A stretch of DNA of 64,000 nt from IMG/VR virus record IMGVR_UViG_3300009788_000093, positions 1 to 64,000 of that record; one strand, given 5' to 3'. Made by a program: the position numbers and the translations under genes. Below, piece by piece: positions 36,276-45,469 of the stretch. The stretch comes from a virus. Under the pieces are notes generated by a model, which saw only the letters and a program-made list of their open reading frames with translations, was not told the origin of the DNA and ran no database searches. Numbering within the stretch: the first letter of the stretch is position 1; the number at the start of each line of letters is the position of its first letter.

Positions 36276-36964
36276 TATTGGTATCACAGCAACCACTTTA
36301 TCTGTCTGGTTGGTTGGGTTCAATAAATAAAATTGCTCAAGCCGACGTCTTTGTAATATTGGATACAGTTCAATATGCCCCTAGAAGCTTCAATAACCGC
36401 AACAAGATTCGCACCAAACACGGCTGGCAATGGCTTACGGTTCCAGTTCTTAGCAAGGGATACCGAGATAAACAGTTCATAGACATAGAAATAGATAATT
36501 CCACGGACTGGAGACGTAAGCATTTAAAGGCGATAGAACTTGCTTACAACAAAGCGAAGTTCTTTGATTTATATTACCCGCAACTTGAAACCATTTACGC
36601 AACTCCGTGGGGTCATCTCTCCAGAATAAATCAAACTATGCTCCGTTGGGTGCTAACTCAACTAGGGATAACCACCAGAATATTGCAAGCTTATTCATTG
36701 AGTATTTTTGGTGTTGGTTGCGAACGGGTTGTTGATATGTGCGACAAGATACCAGGTGTTGAAATCTTCTTAGTCGGGGCTGGTGCTGAACCCTATACGG
36801 ATATTGAAGGGCTTAAGGCCATCGGAGTTGAAACGGTATTTCAAGGTTATAATCATCCGGTTTATGAACAAGTATATCCAAATTTCGAAGAGGGAATGTG
36901 CATCATCGACCTTTTGATGAATGAAGGCCCAAATAGTTTAAGAATACTTAGGGGGGTTACATGA
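36263..36964 (+). CDS. WbqC-like protein
   Basis: GTG 36263 (GTG 36272 is equally possible), 233 aa. The N-terminal pattern is clear for WbqC (PF08889): SQQPLYLSGWLGSINKIAQADVFVILDTVQ, then RNKIRT and WLTVPV. WbqC genes sit in O-antigen and capsule clusters and have been proposed to act on nucleotide-sugar or amino-sugar modification. No reaction is firmly established. Confidence 0.85.
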   Translation: MFRVILVSQQPLYLSGWLGSINKIAQADVFVILDTVQYAPRSFNNRNKIRTKHGWQWLTVPVLSKGYRDKQFIDIEIDNSTDWRRKHLKAIELAYNKAKFFDLYYPQLETIYATPWGHLSRINQTMLRWVLTQLGITTRILQAYSLSIFGVGCERVVDMCDKIPGVEIFLVGAGAEPYTDIEGLKAIGVETVFQGYNHPVYEQVYPNFEEGMCIIDLLMNEGPNSLRILRGVT

Positions 36965-37134
36965 TACGAACATTTACTTGCTTTATATGTAAGGAAACGC
37001 ATGAAGCTGCCTGGGGCGAAGAAGAACGTGATGCAGAAGCTGAAGAAGTATTTGGAGGTTCAATTTATAAAGACGGCCCAATGGTTCAAGTTTGCGATCG
37101 TTGTTATACAACAGTCATGGGGAGTAGGAATTGA
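36961..37134 (+). CDS. Zinc-ribbon miniprotein, 57 aa
   Basis: ATGA overlap with the WbqC-like gene and TTGA overlap with the cytidylyltransferase gene. CFICKET and CDRCYT knuckles lie about 40 residues apart. Function unknown. Confidence 0.6.
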   Translation: MIRTFTCFICKETHEAAWGEEERDAEAEEVFGGSIYKDGPMVQVCDRCYTTVMGSRN

Positions 37135-37793
37135 TTGCTCTGATTCCAGCTAAAGGTACGAGCGAGCGCGTACCCGGTAAAAACATGAGGCTTTTAGGCG
37201 GTAAGCCGCTCGTGCAGTGGACCATTGAAGCGGCCATAGATAGCGAGGTTTTCGAAAAGGTAGTCGTTTCCTCAGATAGTAGTGAAATTTTATCATTAGC
37301 TGCAGAATTTGGATGTATCCTACATAATAGGCCACCTGATTACGCTAAACCACTTTCAACAATATTTGAAGTTTGTACAGATATCGTTGAGCAAATGAGG
37401 CCAGATAGTTTTGCAATGCTTTCACCTACTAGCCCGTTTAGGGATTCAGCAATGATTCAATATGCACACTTAGACTTCGAACACTTGAACTTAGATTGCT
37501 TAATGTCAGTAACTGACTATGAATATCCCCCGCAGTGGGCGTTGAGGGCAGAAGGAAATTACCTAATGCCTGATAGTCCGATAGGCTACAAAACTAAGAG
37601 GCAAGACTTAGGGTTCTTAGGTAAACACGACGGCAGCATAATTATGTGTAATACAGATAAGTTCTTAGAAGTAGATGATTGGATTAAAATGAGGACATCT
37701 CCATATTATTTACCAGAAGAAAAAGCGGTTGACATAGATACAGAATTGGATTTATTATGGGCGGAATTTTTATTGTCCGACGGGGGAAAATAA
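37131..37793 (+). CDS. pseF: CMP-nonulosonate cytidylyltransferase (PseF/NeuA-like)
   Basis: TTG start, 220 aa. The nucleotide-binding start is IALIPAKGTSERVPGKNMRL (consensus IPARxGSKRxPxKN), then PLVQWTIEAA, VVSSDSSEI, LSPTSPFRD and a C-terminal KAVDIDTELDLLWAE with the metal-binding D-x-D. The family joins CTP to a nonulosonic acid, giving the CMP-sugar used by transferases. It is the last activation step of the pathway. Confidence 0.9.
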   Translation: MIALIPAKGTSERVPGKNMRLLGGKPLVQWTIEAAIDSEVFEKVVVSSDSSEILSLAAEFGCILHNRPPDYAKPLSTIFEVCTDIVEQMRPDSFAMLSPTSPFRDSAMIQYAHLDFEHLNLDCLMSVTDYEYPPQWALRAEGNYLMPDSPIGYKTKRQDLGFLGKHDGSIIMCNTDKFLEVDDWIKMRTSPYYLPEEKAVDIDTELDLLWAEFLLSDGGK

Positions 37794-37794
37794 C

Positions 37795-38481
37795 ATGAGT
37801 ATAATGCAAGATATTCTAGTAATAGCGGCTCACCCTGATGATGAGGTGTTAGGGTGCGGGGCTACTATTAAACGATTTACGATGGAAGGGGAGCGGGTTC
37901 ATATATTTTGGCTCGGGAATGGGCTTGCGGCTAGGGGGGCAATTGACCCCGAAGAAGAAGAAATGCTAAAACAAGCACAAGGTAATGTTTGTAGGTTATT
38001 AGGGGCTTTCCCTATTTTAGACTCAGAAGAACACAATGTTCTACCGGACAACAAATTTGACTCAATTCCTCTGCTAGATATAGTAAAGAGAATAGAGGCA
38101 GTAATTGAGGCCATTCAACCGGAAATTATATTTACTCATTCTTCGAAGGATTTGAACGTTGATCATAGGATGGTAGCTTACGCAACTATAACGGCCACAA
38201 GGCCATGCTCTTGCAACGTGAGGGAGATATACCAATATGAGGTTCCCTCTAGTACCGAGTGGGCTTATGGCTCGCACGGTGACTTTCGCCCTAATCATTA
38301 TATTGATGTTCATGGAACTATAAATAGTAAATTAACTGCAATGGCCCTTTATGATACAGAAGTTAGGGAAGAGCCGCACCCAAGAAGCTTAAATAATCTA
38401 GAAGCACTTGCCATAGTCAGGGGAAGTGAATGCGGGTTTAAGTCGGCTGAGGCTTTCGAGGCATTAAGGACAACAAGATGA
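37795..38481 (+). CDS. PIG-L/LmbE-family N-deacetylase
   Basis: ATG start, 228 aa. The zinc motif AHPDDEVLGCGA is present with the second metal His in THSSKDLNVDHRMVA. Family members deacetylate GlcNAc-containing or acetamido sugars. Here it could free an amino group on the nonulosonate or a precursor for other acylation (inference). Its stop overlaps the TerS start. Confidence 0.88.
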   Translation: MSIMQDILVIAAHPDDEVLGCGATIKRFTMEGERVHIFWLGNGLAARGAIDPEEEEMLKQAQGNVCRLLGAFPILDSEEHNVLPDNKFDSIPLLDIVKRIEAVIEAIQPEIIFTHSSKDLNVDHRMVAYATITATRPCSCNVREIYQYEVPSSTEWAYGSHGDFRPNHYIDVHGTINSKLTAMALYDTEVREEPHPRSLNNLEALAIVRGSECGFKSAEAFEALRTTR

Positions 38482-39089
38482 ATGAAAAGAAAGTTCTAAC
38501 ACCACAACAACAAATATTTATTAATGAATACTTAGACCACTTTGATATTAAGCGTGCAGCCGATGAAGCTGGCTACATTGATGGTTATTATGAAATGATT
38601 GCCACTCCAGTAGTTCAAACCGCACTTGCTGAGGCCATCAAAAAGAGAATTGGCAAAGGCGAGGTTAGCGAGGAAAAGGTTCTTATTGAGTTAGGCAAGA
38701 TAGCCTTCACTAGCATGAACGACTTTGTTTCTTGGGATAATAATGGTGTTAAAGTTAAAGACTCAAAAACACTTAGCGAAGAGTTGGCATCTTGTGTCCA
38801 GGAGATAAATATCTCACCCACCGGCAGAATGAAAATTAAGCTCTATGATAAAAAACCGGCGCTGGAATTACTCACCCGGATCTTCGGGATGCTTAAAGAC
38901 AAAGTTGAACATACTGGAACGATCGATCACTTACATCATAAATATGATGATTTCACAGACGAGGAGTTAGATCAGGAACTCCAGAGGTTGGTGGCCGAGG
39001 CGCAGGCGGTGGAAAATGTCAACGGCAACAAGCAGGGTGCAAAAAGAAATAGCAGTCGGGCTAACGGAAGTAAAAAGAGCAAGAGCTAG
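38478..39089 (+). CDS. terS: Terminase small subunit
   Basis: ATGA overlap with the deacetylase gene, 203 aa. The N-terminal LTPQQQIFINEYLDHFDIKRAADEAGY is the Terminase_2/XtmA DNA-recognition helix-turn-helix. The VLIELGKIAFTSMNDFV and DKKPALELLTRIFG segments follow as in that family. The C-terminus is Lys/Ser-rich. It recognises the pac or cos site and loads TerL. Confidence 0.9.
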   Translation: MNEKKVLTPQQQIFINEYLDHFDIKRAADEAGYIDGYYEMIATPVVQTALAEAIKKRIGKGEVSEEKVLIELGKIAFTSMNDFVSWDNNGVKVKDSKTLSEELASCVQEINISPTGRMKIKLYDKKPALELLTRIFGMLKDKVEHTGTIDHLHHKYDDFTDEELDQELQRLVAEAQAVENVNGNKQGAKRNSSRANGSKKSKS

Positions 39090-40524
39090 CCGTAAGCTAC
39101 TTCATTTTACTCATTACACCAAGCCGGATTACCAAGCCGGTTGGGTTCACGAGGAGATAGCTGAACGCTTAGATCAGTTTTTAAAAGATGTGGAGGCTAA
39201 GCGCTCGCCGCGATTGATGATATTTATGCCGCCACGGCACGGAAAAACGGAGCTGGTTTCTAGGCGTTTGCCTGCTTTGGCGTTCGGGCTAAATCCGGAC
39301 CTCCAGATTATAGCTACAAGCTATGGGGCTGATTTTGCCGCCGGTATTAACCGGAACGTTCAACGCATTATAGATTCCGAAGAATACAAAAACCTATTTC
39401 CTGACACTATGTTAGCTGGCACTAAAATGCGGAGAATTAATCACAGTGGCGCTAGGGGTTATTTGCGGACTACCGATATTTTTGAAATAGTGGGACACCA
39501 TGGTATGTATCGTAGTACCGGCGTCGGTGGCGGTATTACTGGGATGGGCGCTGATATTCTTATTTTAGATGACCCCATAAAAGATGCGGAACAAGCTGAC
39601 AGTACAACCTACCGCGAGAAAACGTGGGAATGGTATTTATCTACAGCTTATACCAGGTTAAGCCCAGGTGGTGGCGTCCTCTTGTGCGTAACAAGGTGGA
39701 ACGAAGATGACCTACCAGGTAGGTTACTTGAGGCACAAAAAGTCGGCGGAGACCAGTGGGATTGTATTGCCTATCCTGCTATGGCAGAGCAAAAGGAGGC
39801 TCATAGGAAAGTTGGTGAAGCTCTTCATGAAGAAAGGTGGCCACTAGAAAGATTACAAGCTATTAAGGGTTCTTACAAGGGCACGTATGGCGCTAGAATG
39901 TGGGCGTCACTCTACCAACAAAGACCATCACCGTCCGAAGGTGGCATCCTAAAACGAGCATGGTGGAAATTCTTTGATGAACCGCCTATGCCTATGGAGG
40001 AAATAATCCAGTCTTGGGATTGTTCTTTTAAAGATTTAAAAACCAGTTCTTATGTTGTAGGGCAAATTTGGGGACGTAAGGGCGCTAATAAGTATTTATT
40101 AGATCAAGTTCGAGACCAAATGGACTTCCCGGCTACAATTGCAGCCATCAGAATGATGACTAGGAAGTGGCCGAAAGCTAGGGGGAAATTGATTGAAGAT
40201 AAGGCTAATGGCATTGCTGTCATACAGGTCTTAAAAAATGAAATACCGGGAATTATTCCTGTAGAGCCCAAGGGCGGTAAGGAAGCTAGAGCGCAAGCTA
40301 TCAGTTGGGATATTGAAGCTGGTAATGTTTTTCTTCCTAATAACGCTCAGTGGGCACATGATTTTGTTGAAGAGTGTGCGCTATTTCCTAATGGTGCTCA
40401 CGATGACCAAGTTGACGCTATGTCCCAAGCCTTAGTGAGGTTGGGCAGCAAGAGGAGTTATGCCAATGTTAGTCTTAGTGGAAATGAAGATTTTGCAAGA
40501 GAAAGTCCCAATTATGTATTTTAG
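39016..40524 (+). CDS. terL: Terminase large subunit
   Basis: 502 aa; ATG 39016 overlaps TerS by 74 nt, so a later start is possible. ATPase motifs: Walker A MPPRHGKT (about residue 73), Walker B ILILDDP, coupling motif TRWNEDD. Nuclease domain: SWDCSFKD, IEDKANG and GAHDDQVDAMSQA carry the acidic metal ligands. It powers DNA packaging and cuts the genome. Confidence 0.95.
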   Translation: MSTATSRVQKEIAVGLTEVKRARASRKLLHFTHYTKPDYQAGWVHEEIAERLDQFLKDVEAKRSPRLMIFMPPRHGKTELVSRRLPALAFGLNPDLQIIATSYGADFAAGINRNVQRIIDSEEYKNLFPDTMLAGTKMRRINHSGARGYLRTTDIFEIVGHHGMYRSTGVGGGITGMGADILILDDPIKDAEQADSTTYREKTWEWYLSTAYTRLSPGGGVLLCVTRWNEDDLPGRLLEAQKVGGDQWDCIAYPAMAEQKEAHRKVGEALHEERWPLERLQAIKGSYKGTYGARMWASLYQQRPSPSEGGILKRAWWKFFDEPPMPMEEIIQSWDCSFKDLKTSSYVVGQIWGRKGANKYLLDQVRDQMDFPATIAAIRMMTRKWPKARGKLIEDKANGIAVIQVLKNEIPGIIPVEPKGGKEARAQAISWDIEAGNVFLPNNAQWAHDFVEECALFPNGAHDDQVDAMSQALVRLGSKRSYANVSLSGNEDFARESPNYVF

Positions 40525-40536
40525 AGGAATATAAAT

Positions 40537-42024
40537 ATGACGGACAAAAAAGATAGAGTATTGAAGCTCGATACAGGTGAGGTCGGCAAAACCGGCCTAA
40601 ATATTTTTGATGGTCGGCTTTTTGAGGAGCAGTTACGGCAGCTTCAAAGTGAAACTGAACGACGCAGGGTTTATAAAGAAATGCAAGCCAATGACCCCAC
40701 AATTGGTGCTATCCTTTTTGCTATTGAGATGCTTATTCGGCAAGTCCCCTGGACGTTTCAAGCAGCAAGCGATGACCCTAAGGATATTGAAGCTAAGGAG
40801 TTTATGGAGGGCGTTATTAATGATATGTCACAATCCTGGGAAGATACTTTGGCTGAAATTCTATCATTCCTACCTTGGGGCTGGTCATATCATGAGATTG
40901 TCTATAAGTTTAGAAACGGGCGGGATAAGAACGCAAGTAAGCGCAGCCGGTTTAATGACGGGAAAATTGGTTGGCGGAAATTGCCTATTCGGTCACAGGA
41001 CTCACTAGATCACTGGGAAATGGATGATGAGGGCGGAGTAAATGCCATGATTCAAAACCCACCGCCTGAATACCAACTTCTTACGATCCCAATAACAAAG
41101 GCGCTATTGTTCCGAACGAGCGTTCATAAGGGTAGCCCTGAAGGTGAATCTATCTTGAGGAGCATATATCAATCCTGGTTCCTAAAGAAGCGCATTCAAA
41201 CTTTTGAAGCTATCGGCATTGAACGTGATTTGGCTGGCTTCCCGGTTTTAACTGTTCCGTCAGAATGGACGGATGCTAATGCTCCGCAAGGGCTAAAAAA
41301 CGCTTATGCAGATGCCAAAACTATTGTGCAAAACATTAAGCGTGACGAGCAGGAGGGCGTAGTCCTTCCCGCTATTTTCGATGATAACAACAACAAACTA
41401 TTAGAGCTTGCATTGCTCAATTCAGGCGGTAAGCGGAATTTTGATACAGAGGCGATTATCAATCGCTATGACCAGCGTATTGCGATGACAGTATTAGCGG
41501 ACTTTATCTTCTTGGGCACGAAGTCGGTAGGCTCATTTGCCCTTAGTAGCTCTAAGACTGAGATGTTTGCCGCCGCTATTGGTGCTTGGACTAATATGAT
41601 TGCGGACGTATTTAACCGGCACGCAATACCACGGTTGTTTGAACTTAACGGCGAAAACCTTGAGGAACTACCGAAGTTAGTTCCGGGCGATATTGAAACG
41701 CCAGACTTAGCTGAACTCGGTGCTTATCTTGGCAACCTTACTGGCGTAGGGATTAACCTGCAAGGTGATGTCGAGCTTGAAAATTACTTACGGGATGTTG
41801 CTGGTTTACCTATGGCTCCTGAAGACGAAGATAGGGTTATTCCGGCTGCCGCAGAAGTGCCTGAGGAAGGTGTAGCGACTACTAAACCTAAGCCGAAACC
41901 TAAGCCTAAAACAGAACCCAAGGAAGAACCGAAAACACCTCAACCTGACGGCAAGGAAGAGTTGGTCGAAGCAGTTAAGGTAATGAAAAGTGCAGTCCTT
42001 AGTGCCTTAAAATCTGATGAATAA
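40537..42024 (+). CDS. Portal protein (DUF935/Mu gp29-like)
   Basis: ATG behind TAGAGGAAT, 495 aa. ANDPTIGAILFAIEMLIRQVPW, the FLPWGWSYHEIVYK segment and HKGSPEGESILRSIYQSWFLKK match DUF935-type portals. The C-terminus is a Pro/Lys/Glu-rich, probably disordered tail (KPKPKPKPKTEPKEEPK). It forms the dodecameric ring at the packaging vertex. Position between TerL and MuF is canonical. Confidence 0.92.
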   Translation: MTDKKDRVLKLDTGEVGKTGLNIFDGRLFEEQLRQLQSETERRRVYKEMQANDPTIGAILFAIEMLIRQVPWTFQAASDDPKDIEAKEFMEGVINDMSQSWEDTLAEILSFLPWGWSYHEIVYKFRNGRDKNASKRSRFNDGKIGWRKLPIRSQDSLDHWEMDDEGGVNAMIQNPPPEYQLLTIPITKALLFRTSVHKGSPEGESILRSIYQSWFLKKRIQTFEAIGIERDLAGFPVLTVPSEWTDANAPQGLKNAYADAKTIVQNIKRDEQEGVVLPAIFDDNNNKLLELALLNSGGKRNFDTEAIINRYDQRIAMTVLADFIFLGTKSVGSFALSSSKTEMFAAAIGAWTNMIADVFNRHAIPRLFELNGENLEELPKLVPGDIETPDLAELGAYLGNLTGVGINLQGDVELENYLRDVAGLPMAPEDEDRVIPAAAEVPEEGVATTKPKPKPKPKTEPKEEPKTPQPDGKEELVEAVKVMKSAVLSALKSDE

Positions 42025-45000
42025 ACTTGCCCTTTTAAAAGCATTTGATGATTTTATAGAAAAAGTCGAACCGGCTTGGCAGAAGTTTAATGATATTGCT
42101 GACGAATACCTTCCTGCTGTTCAGGAAGCGACGGAACAGGCTTTAGGCTTATTTGAAAAAGACGTTAGGATGGGGTTCCTTGAGGGAGCCTTAAAAGTTC
42201 AAGATCCTATCGGGGCCGAGATAGCGATTAACTTCGCGGGTATGGAGAAAAAGCTTATGCCTGTTGCGAAGGTATTAGTGGAAACTTTAATGGATGGCGC
42301 AGAAGCTTCAGTTGAGGATATCTTTGCCGTATCTAGGGGTGCTGAAGGTGTTACTCCGGCTATCGAGAAGCATGGATCAAGTGACGATCCTAATTATGGG
42401 AGGTATCATCCGGGAGCAGCTGCCCCGATAACTGTTTTCCATGGAACCGTGAGTAAGTATTTTAATTCAATCAACAATAAAGGAATAAAGTTTAAGCCAC
42501 CTCAACGAACAGGAGATACGGAAGCTTGGAAGGAATTGGGTGTTGATTGGTATGAGGGTGAAAATGGTCAAGCGGTTTTTGTAACCAAGGACTTCAAGGC
42601 AGCTAAAGGAATGGCTAATTTTGCTACAGAAGCATATGAGGAGCGTACCGGAAGATCAAGTATCCCTATTATTTTAAGAGTTGAATTACCTCAAAGCATA
42701 GGAGCTAAGTTAAAACAAGATGAGAATCTTGCCGCAGGCTTGAAGCTTATAGGGCAAGATATTAAGCCTGAATGGATAAAATCTTCGAGTCGTGAAGGTA
42801 ATGATGGTGTTTGGCGTGGTTCCCGATTCCGGAAGGCTGATAACACAACCTTGTTCATGCTGGCCCTAATTGACTTACTGCCTCCTATCGAAATTGAAAA
42901 AGCCGATGCACTCCTCGGCGTAGATGTTGCTGCTGGGTTGGGCATATCTTTTGAGCAAGCTGAGAGGTGGGCTGCTGAGAATGCGGCCATAATGGTTACT
43001 GCTGTTACTGAGCAAACGAAGTTAGGCGTGCGGAGCATTATAGCAAGATCTATAAATGAAGGTATTGTTCCGAAAGCCGCAGCTAGGGAAATACGACAAA
43101 TAGTTGGCCTTACGGACAGACAAGCTAATGCCGTAATAAATTTCAAGCGTGACCTCGAAGATCAAATGGCTAGGGGAAAAAGCCCGTTCAAGACAGTACC
43201 GCTAACGCAAGAACGCATCGACCGGATGACAGAAAAATTCCGTAAAAAGCACTTGAAACTACGATCTGAGATGATTGCTAGAACCGAAACCATACGCTCC
43301 TCAAATATGGGGCAACAAGCTATCTGGGAGCAAGCAGCTGATAGGGGCTTAATAGATGAAAGCGTAGCCGTTAGACGATGGGTGGTCACCCCAGACGATC
43401 GTCTTTGCGACTTTTGCAGACCTATGGATGGGCAAATTGTTCCACTAAGGGGTTTATTTGAGTCTGGAACAGTGGAACTTCAAAGAGGTGGAACTAGAGC
43501 GTTTAACCCAACACTGACGCCACCGCTACACCCACAATGCTTAGTTAGTTATAAGACGCCTATTTTTACGTCAAAGGGCTGGAAGCAAGTAGGGCAAATT
43601 AAAGTTGATGATTTAGTTCTTACGCATAAAGGTAGGTTTCGCAAGGTAACTAAGCTTATTCAAACGCCTAAGCAAACCCCAACTATTGTAAAGATTAAAT
43701 TGTATGGTTGCGCGACTTTGACCTTGACTGATAATCACCCAATTTTAATCGACGGGGAGTGGGTTGAGGCTAAGGATGCGAAACCAGGCCAAAAGATTAA
43801 GTATATGGCGGCTAAGTGTGTTCGTTGTGGTAAAGATATCCCGATGGATAATAAGTATTGTTCTGATAGGTGTTGCAGCCTTGATATAACTGATAGGCAG
43901 TGGAAGTCGGAAGAACATAGGCGGTTAATATCAGCAAAAACTTCAGCTCAATTACGCAGAGAATACAGCAACGGAACAAGGGACGGCGCTGCCATTACCA
44001 AGAAAGCTCATGAAGCTACTAGGGAAATGGCTGCCGAAGGAAAACACCCTTTTCAACAAGATTGGGTAATTGAGAAAAATAAGCTTGTAACAAATTTACC
44101 TCAACACAGAAAAGCAAGTTCTGAACGTATGAAGAAAAATAACCCTAGTTTGATCCCAGAAGTTCGTAAATGTATGACCGAATCTTACAAGAAAACTATG
44201 CTTGCGCACCCAGAAAAGCACCCTAATTCCATTATGGCTCAAAAAGGGTTTATGAGTTCCCTTGAAAAAAGAATGAAGATAATATTGGATGAATTAGGCT
44301 TGGAATATGTACCCCAGCAACCTATACTAAATTATTTTGTCGATTTTGGATTGCCGAAATATAAAGTTGCTATCGAAGTAGATGGTAATTATTGGCATCA
44401 AGATAAGGAAAAAGATTCGGTCAGACAAGTAAAAATAGAAAAAGAAGGATGGACTGTTTTAAGGTTTTCAGAAGATGAAATGAAGGATGAAAGTTTAGTT
44501 AAAGATGAAGCAAAAAGAATCCTCATGAATCATAATGAAGAATATTCTTTTGTAGAAGTTGAAATAACTAAGGTTGAGAAATATCAACCTACACGAAAAA
44601 TTAAATTATTCAATTTTTCCGTAGAAGAAGATGAATCTTATATAGCTAAAGGGTTTGTTGTTCATAATTGCCGTTGCGCCATGGTATTAGATATCTCACC
44701 AACGGGAGTTATTGCAGGGGTGGATAAGCCAACCCCTATTGCCACATTACCTAAGAAGTTTAGCGATTTTAAAAACGTGCGAGAAAACTTAAGGTCAGGA
44801 TCAAATGTTTCTCGTGTGGCTGAGTTCAACGACGAAGAGTGGTTTCTAAAAAGACCGGGAGATACTGAAGTAATCAGCGAAATTGTATCATCAAAGATAG
44901 GTAAATATTTTGGCGTGAATGTGCCAGCAGTAGTTTCCTTCAAGCATAGAGGAGATTGGTGGGTGGCAACAAAATCATTGAAAGAAAAGTTCCCTGGAGC

Positions 45001-45469
45001 CAGAACAGCAAGAATGTTTGAGAAAAATGTGCCAGAAGGGATAAAATTCACAAGCGAAATATCAAAAAATGTAGGCTGGCAGAGAATGAAGCTTTTTGAT
45101 GTTTTCATAGGAAACGAAGATCGTCATTTAGGAAATTATATGATTGTCGGTTCAAAGGGAAATATTAATGAGATAGAAAATATATTGGCTATCGATCATG
45201 GCCTAGCTACTTTTGGTGAAGATATTGCGGTCAATGTTCCTGCAATATTTTCCTCTCCTAGCCTTAGGTCGCGCTTAACTCCAGATTTATTGGAAATGCG
45301 ATCCGAAATAATTGTTTTATTAAATAATGTAACGCAAGAATTGTCTGATGATTGGGTTTCCGATATTCCTGAGGAATTACTTATTGATGCATTTGGTGTT
45401 GGCGGAGATTTGTTTGATGCAGGACATTTCGTTTTTCGGGCTAAAACGTTATTGGAGATATTAACATGA
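42017..45469 (+). CDS. MuF head protein fused to ART-like and HipA-like kinase domains, intein-split
   Basis: 1150 aa precursor; ATG overlaps the portal end. Domains in order: helical N-terminus (about 1-115). ART-like domain (about 118-280) with VFHGTVSKYFNSI, GQAVFVTKDFKAAKGMA. MuF helical/head domain (about 300-507), ending CDFCRPMDGQIVP...LHPQ. Intein (508-884). Remaining MuF CRC (885-887). Kinase-like domain (about 905-1140) with EEWFLKRPG (Lys), GNEDRHLGNYM (catalytic Asp) and AIDHGLA (metal Asp), as in HipA/PI3K-type kinases. Splicing would leave 773 aa. MuF proteins are packaged and some carry toxins; a dual ART plus kinase effector is inference. Confidence 0.85.
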   Translation: MNKLALLKAFDDFIEKVEPAWQKFNDIADEYLPAVQEATEQALGLFEKDVRMGFLEGALKVQDPIGAEIAINFAGMEKKLMPVAKVLVETLMDGAEASVEDIFAVSRGAEGVTPAIEKHGSSDDPNYGRYHPGAAAPITVFHGTVSKYFNSINNKGIKFKPPQRTGDTEAWKELGVDWYEGENGQAVFVTKDFKAAKGMANFATEAYEERTGRSSIPIILRVELPQSIGAKLKQDENLAAGLKLIGQDIKPEWIKSSSREGNDGVWRGSRFRKADNTTLFMLALIDLLPPIEIEKADALLGVDVAAGLGISFEQAERWAAENAAIMVTAVTEQTKLGVRSIIARSINEGIVPKAAAREIRQIVGLTDRQANAVINFKRDLEDQMARGKSPFKTVPLTQERIDRMTEKFRKKHLKLRSEMIARTETIRSSNMGQQAIWEQAADRGLIDESVAVRRWVVTPDDRLCDFCRPMDGQIVPLRGLFESGTVELQRGGTRAFNPTLTPPLHPQCLVSYKTPIFTSKGWKQVGQIKVDDLVLTHKGRFRKVTKLIQTPKQTPTIVKIKLYGCATLTLTDNHPILIDGEWVEAKDAKPGQKIKYMAAKCVRCGKDIPMDNKYCSDRCCSLDITDRQWKSEEHRRLISAKTSAQLRREYSNGTRDGAAITKKAHEATREMAAEGKHPFQQDWVIEKNKLVTNLPQHRKASSERMKKNNPSLIPEVRKCMTESYKKTMLAHPEKHPNSIMAQKGFMSSLEKRMKIILDELGLEYVPQQPILNYFVDFGLPKYKVAIEVDGNYWHQDKEKDSVRQVKIEKEGWTVLRFSEDEMKDESLVKDEAKRILMNHNEEYSFVEVEITKVEKYQPTRKIKLFNFSVEEDESYIAKGFVVHNCRCAMVLDISPTGVIAGVDKPTPIATLPKKFSDFKNVRENLRSGSNVSRVAEFNDEEWFLKRPGDTEVISEIVSSKIGKYFGVNVPAVVSFKHRGDWWVATKSLKEKFPGARTARMFEKNVPEGIKFTSEISKNVGWQRMKLFDVFIGNEDRHLGNYMIVGSKGNINEIENILAIDHGLATFGEDIAVNVPAIFSSPSLRSRLTPDLLEMRSEIIVLLNNVTQELSDDWVSDIPEELLIDAFGVGGDLFDAGHFVFRAKTLLEILT
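43538..44668 (+). other. Intein with Vsr-like homing endonuclease in the MuF gene
   Basis: 377 residues. First residue Cys508 (CLVSYKTPIFTSKGWKQVGQ, block A-like). Block B-like LTDNHPILIDGEWVEAKD follows, then a C-terminal ENEDSYIAKG-like block (EEDESYIAKGFVVHN), Asn884 and +1 Cys885. The flanks rejoin as HPQ-CRC, the conserved MuF motif. The central insert has a Cys-rich knuckle (CVRCGKD...CSDRCC), NUMOD-like helices and SLEKRMKIILDELG...VAIEVDGNYWHQ...GWTVLRFSEDEM. That is the same EDxHD/Vsr-like nuclease type as the freestanding genes at 28162 and 29895. Confidence 0.92.

Noticed and set aside
42691-43146. Minus-strand frame of 151 codons within the MuF gene
   Set aside because: Shadow of the coding strand; no independent start context or domain.
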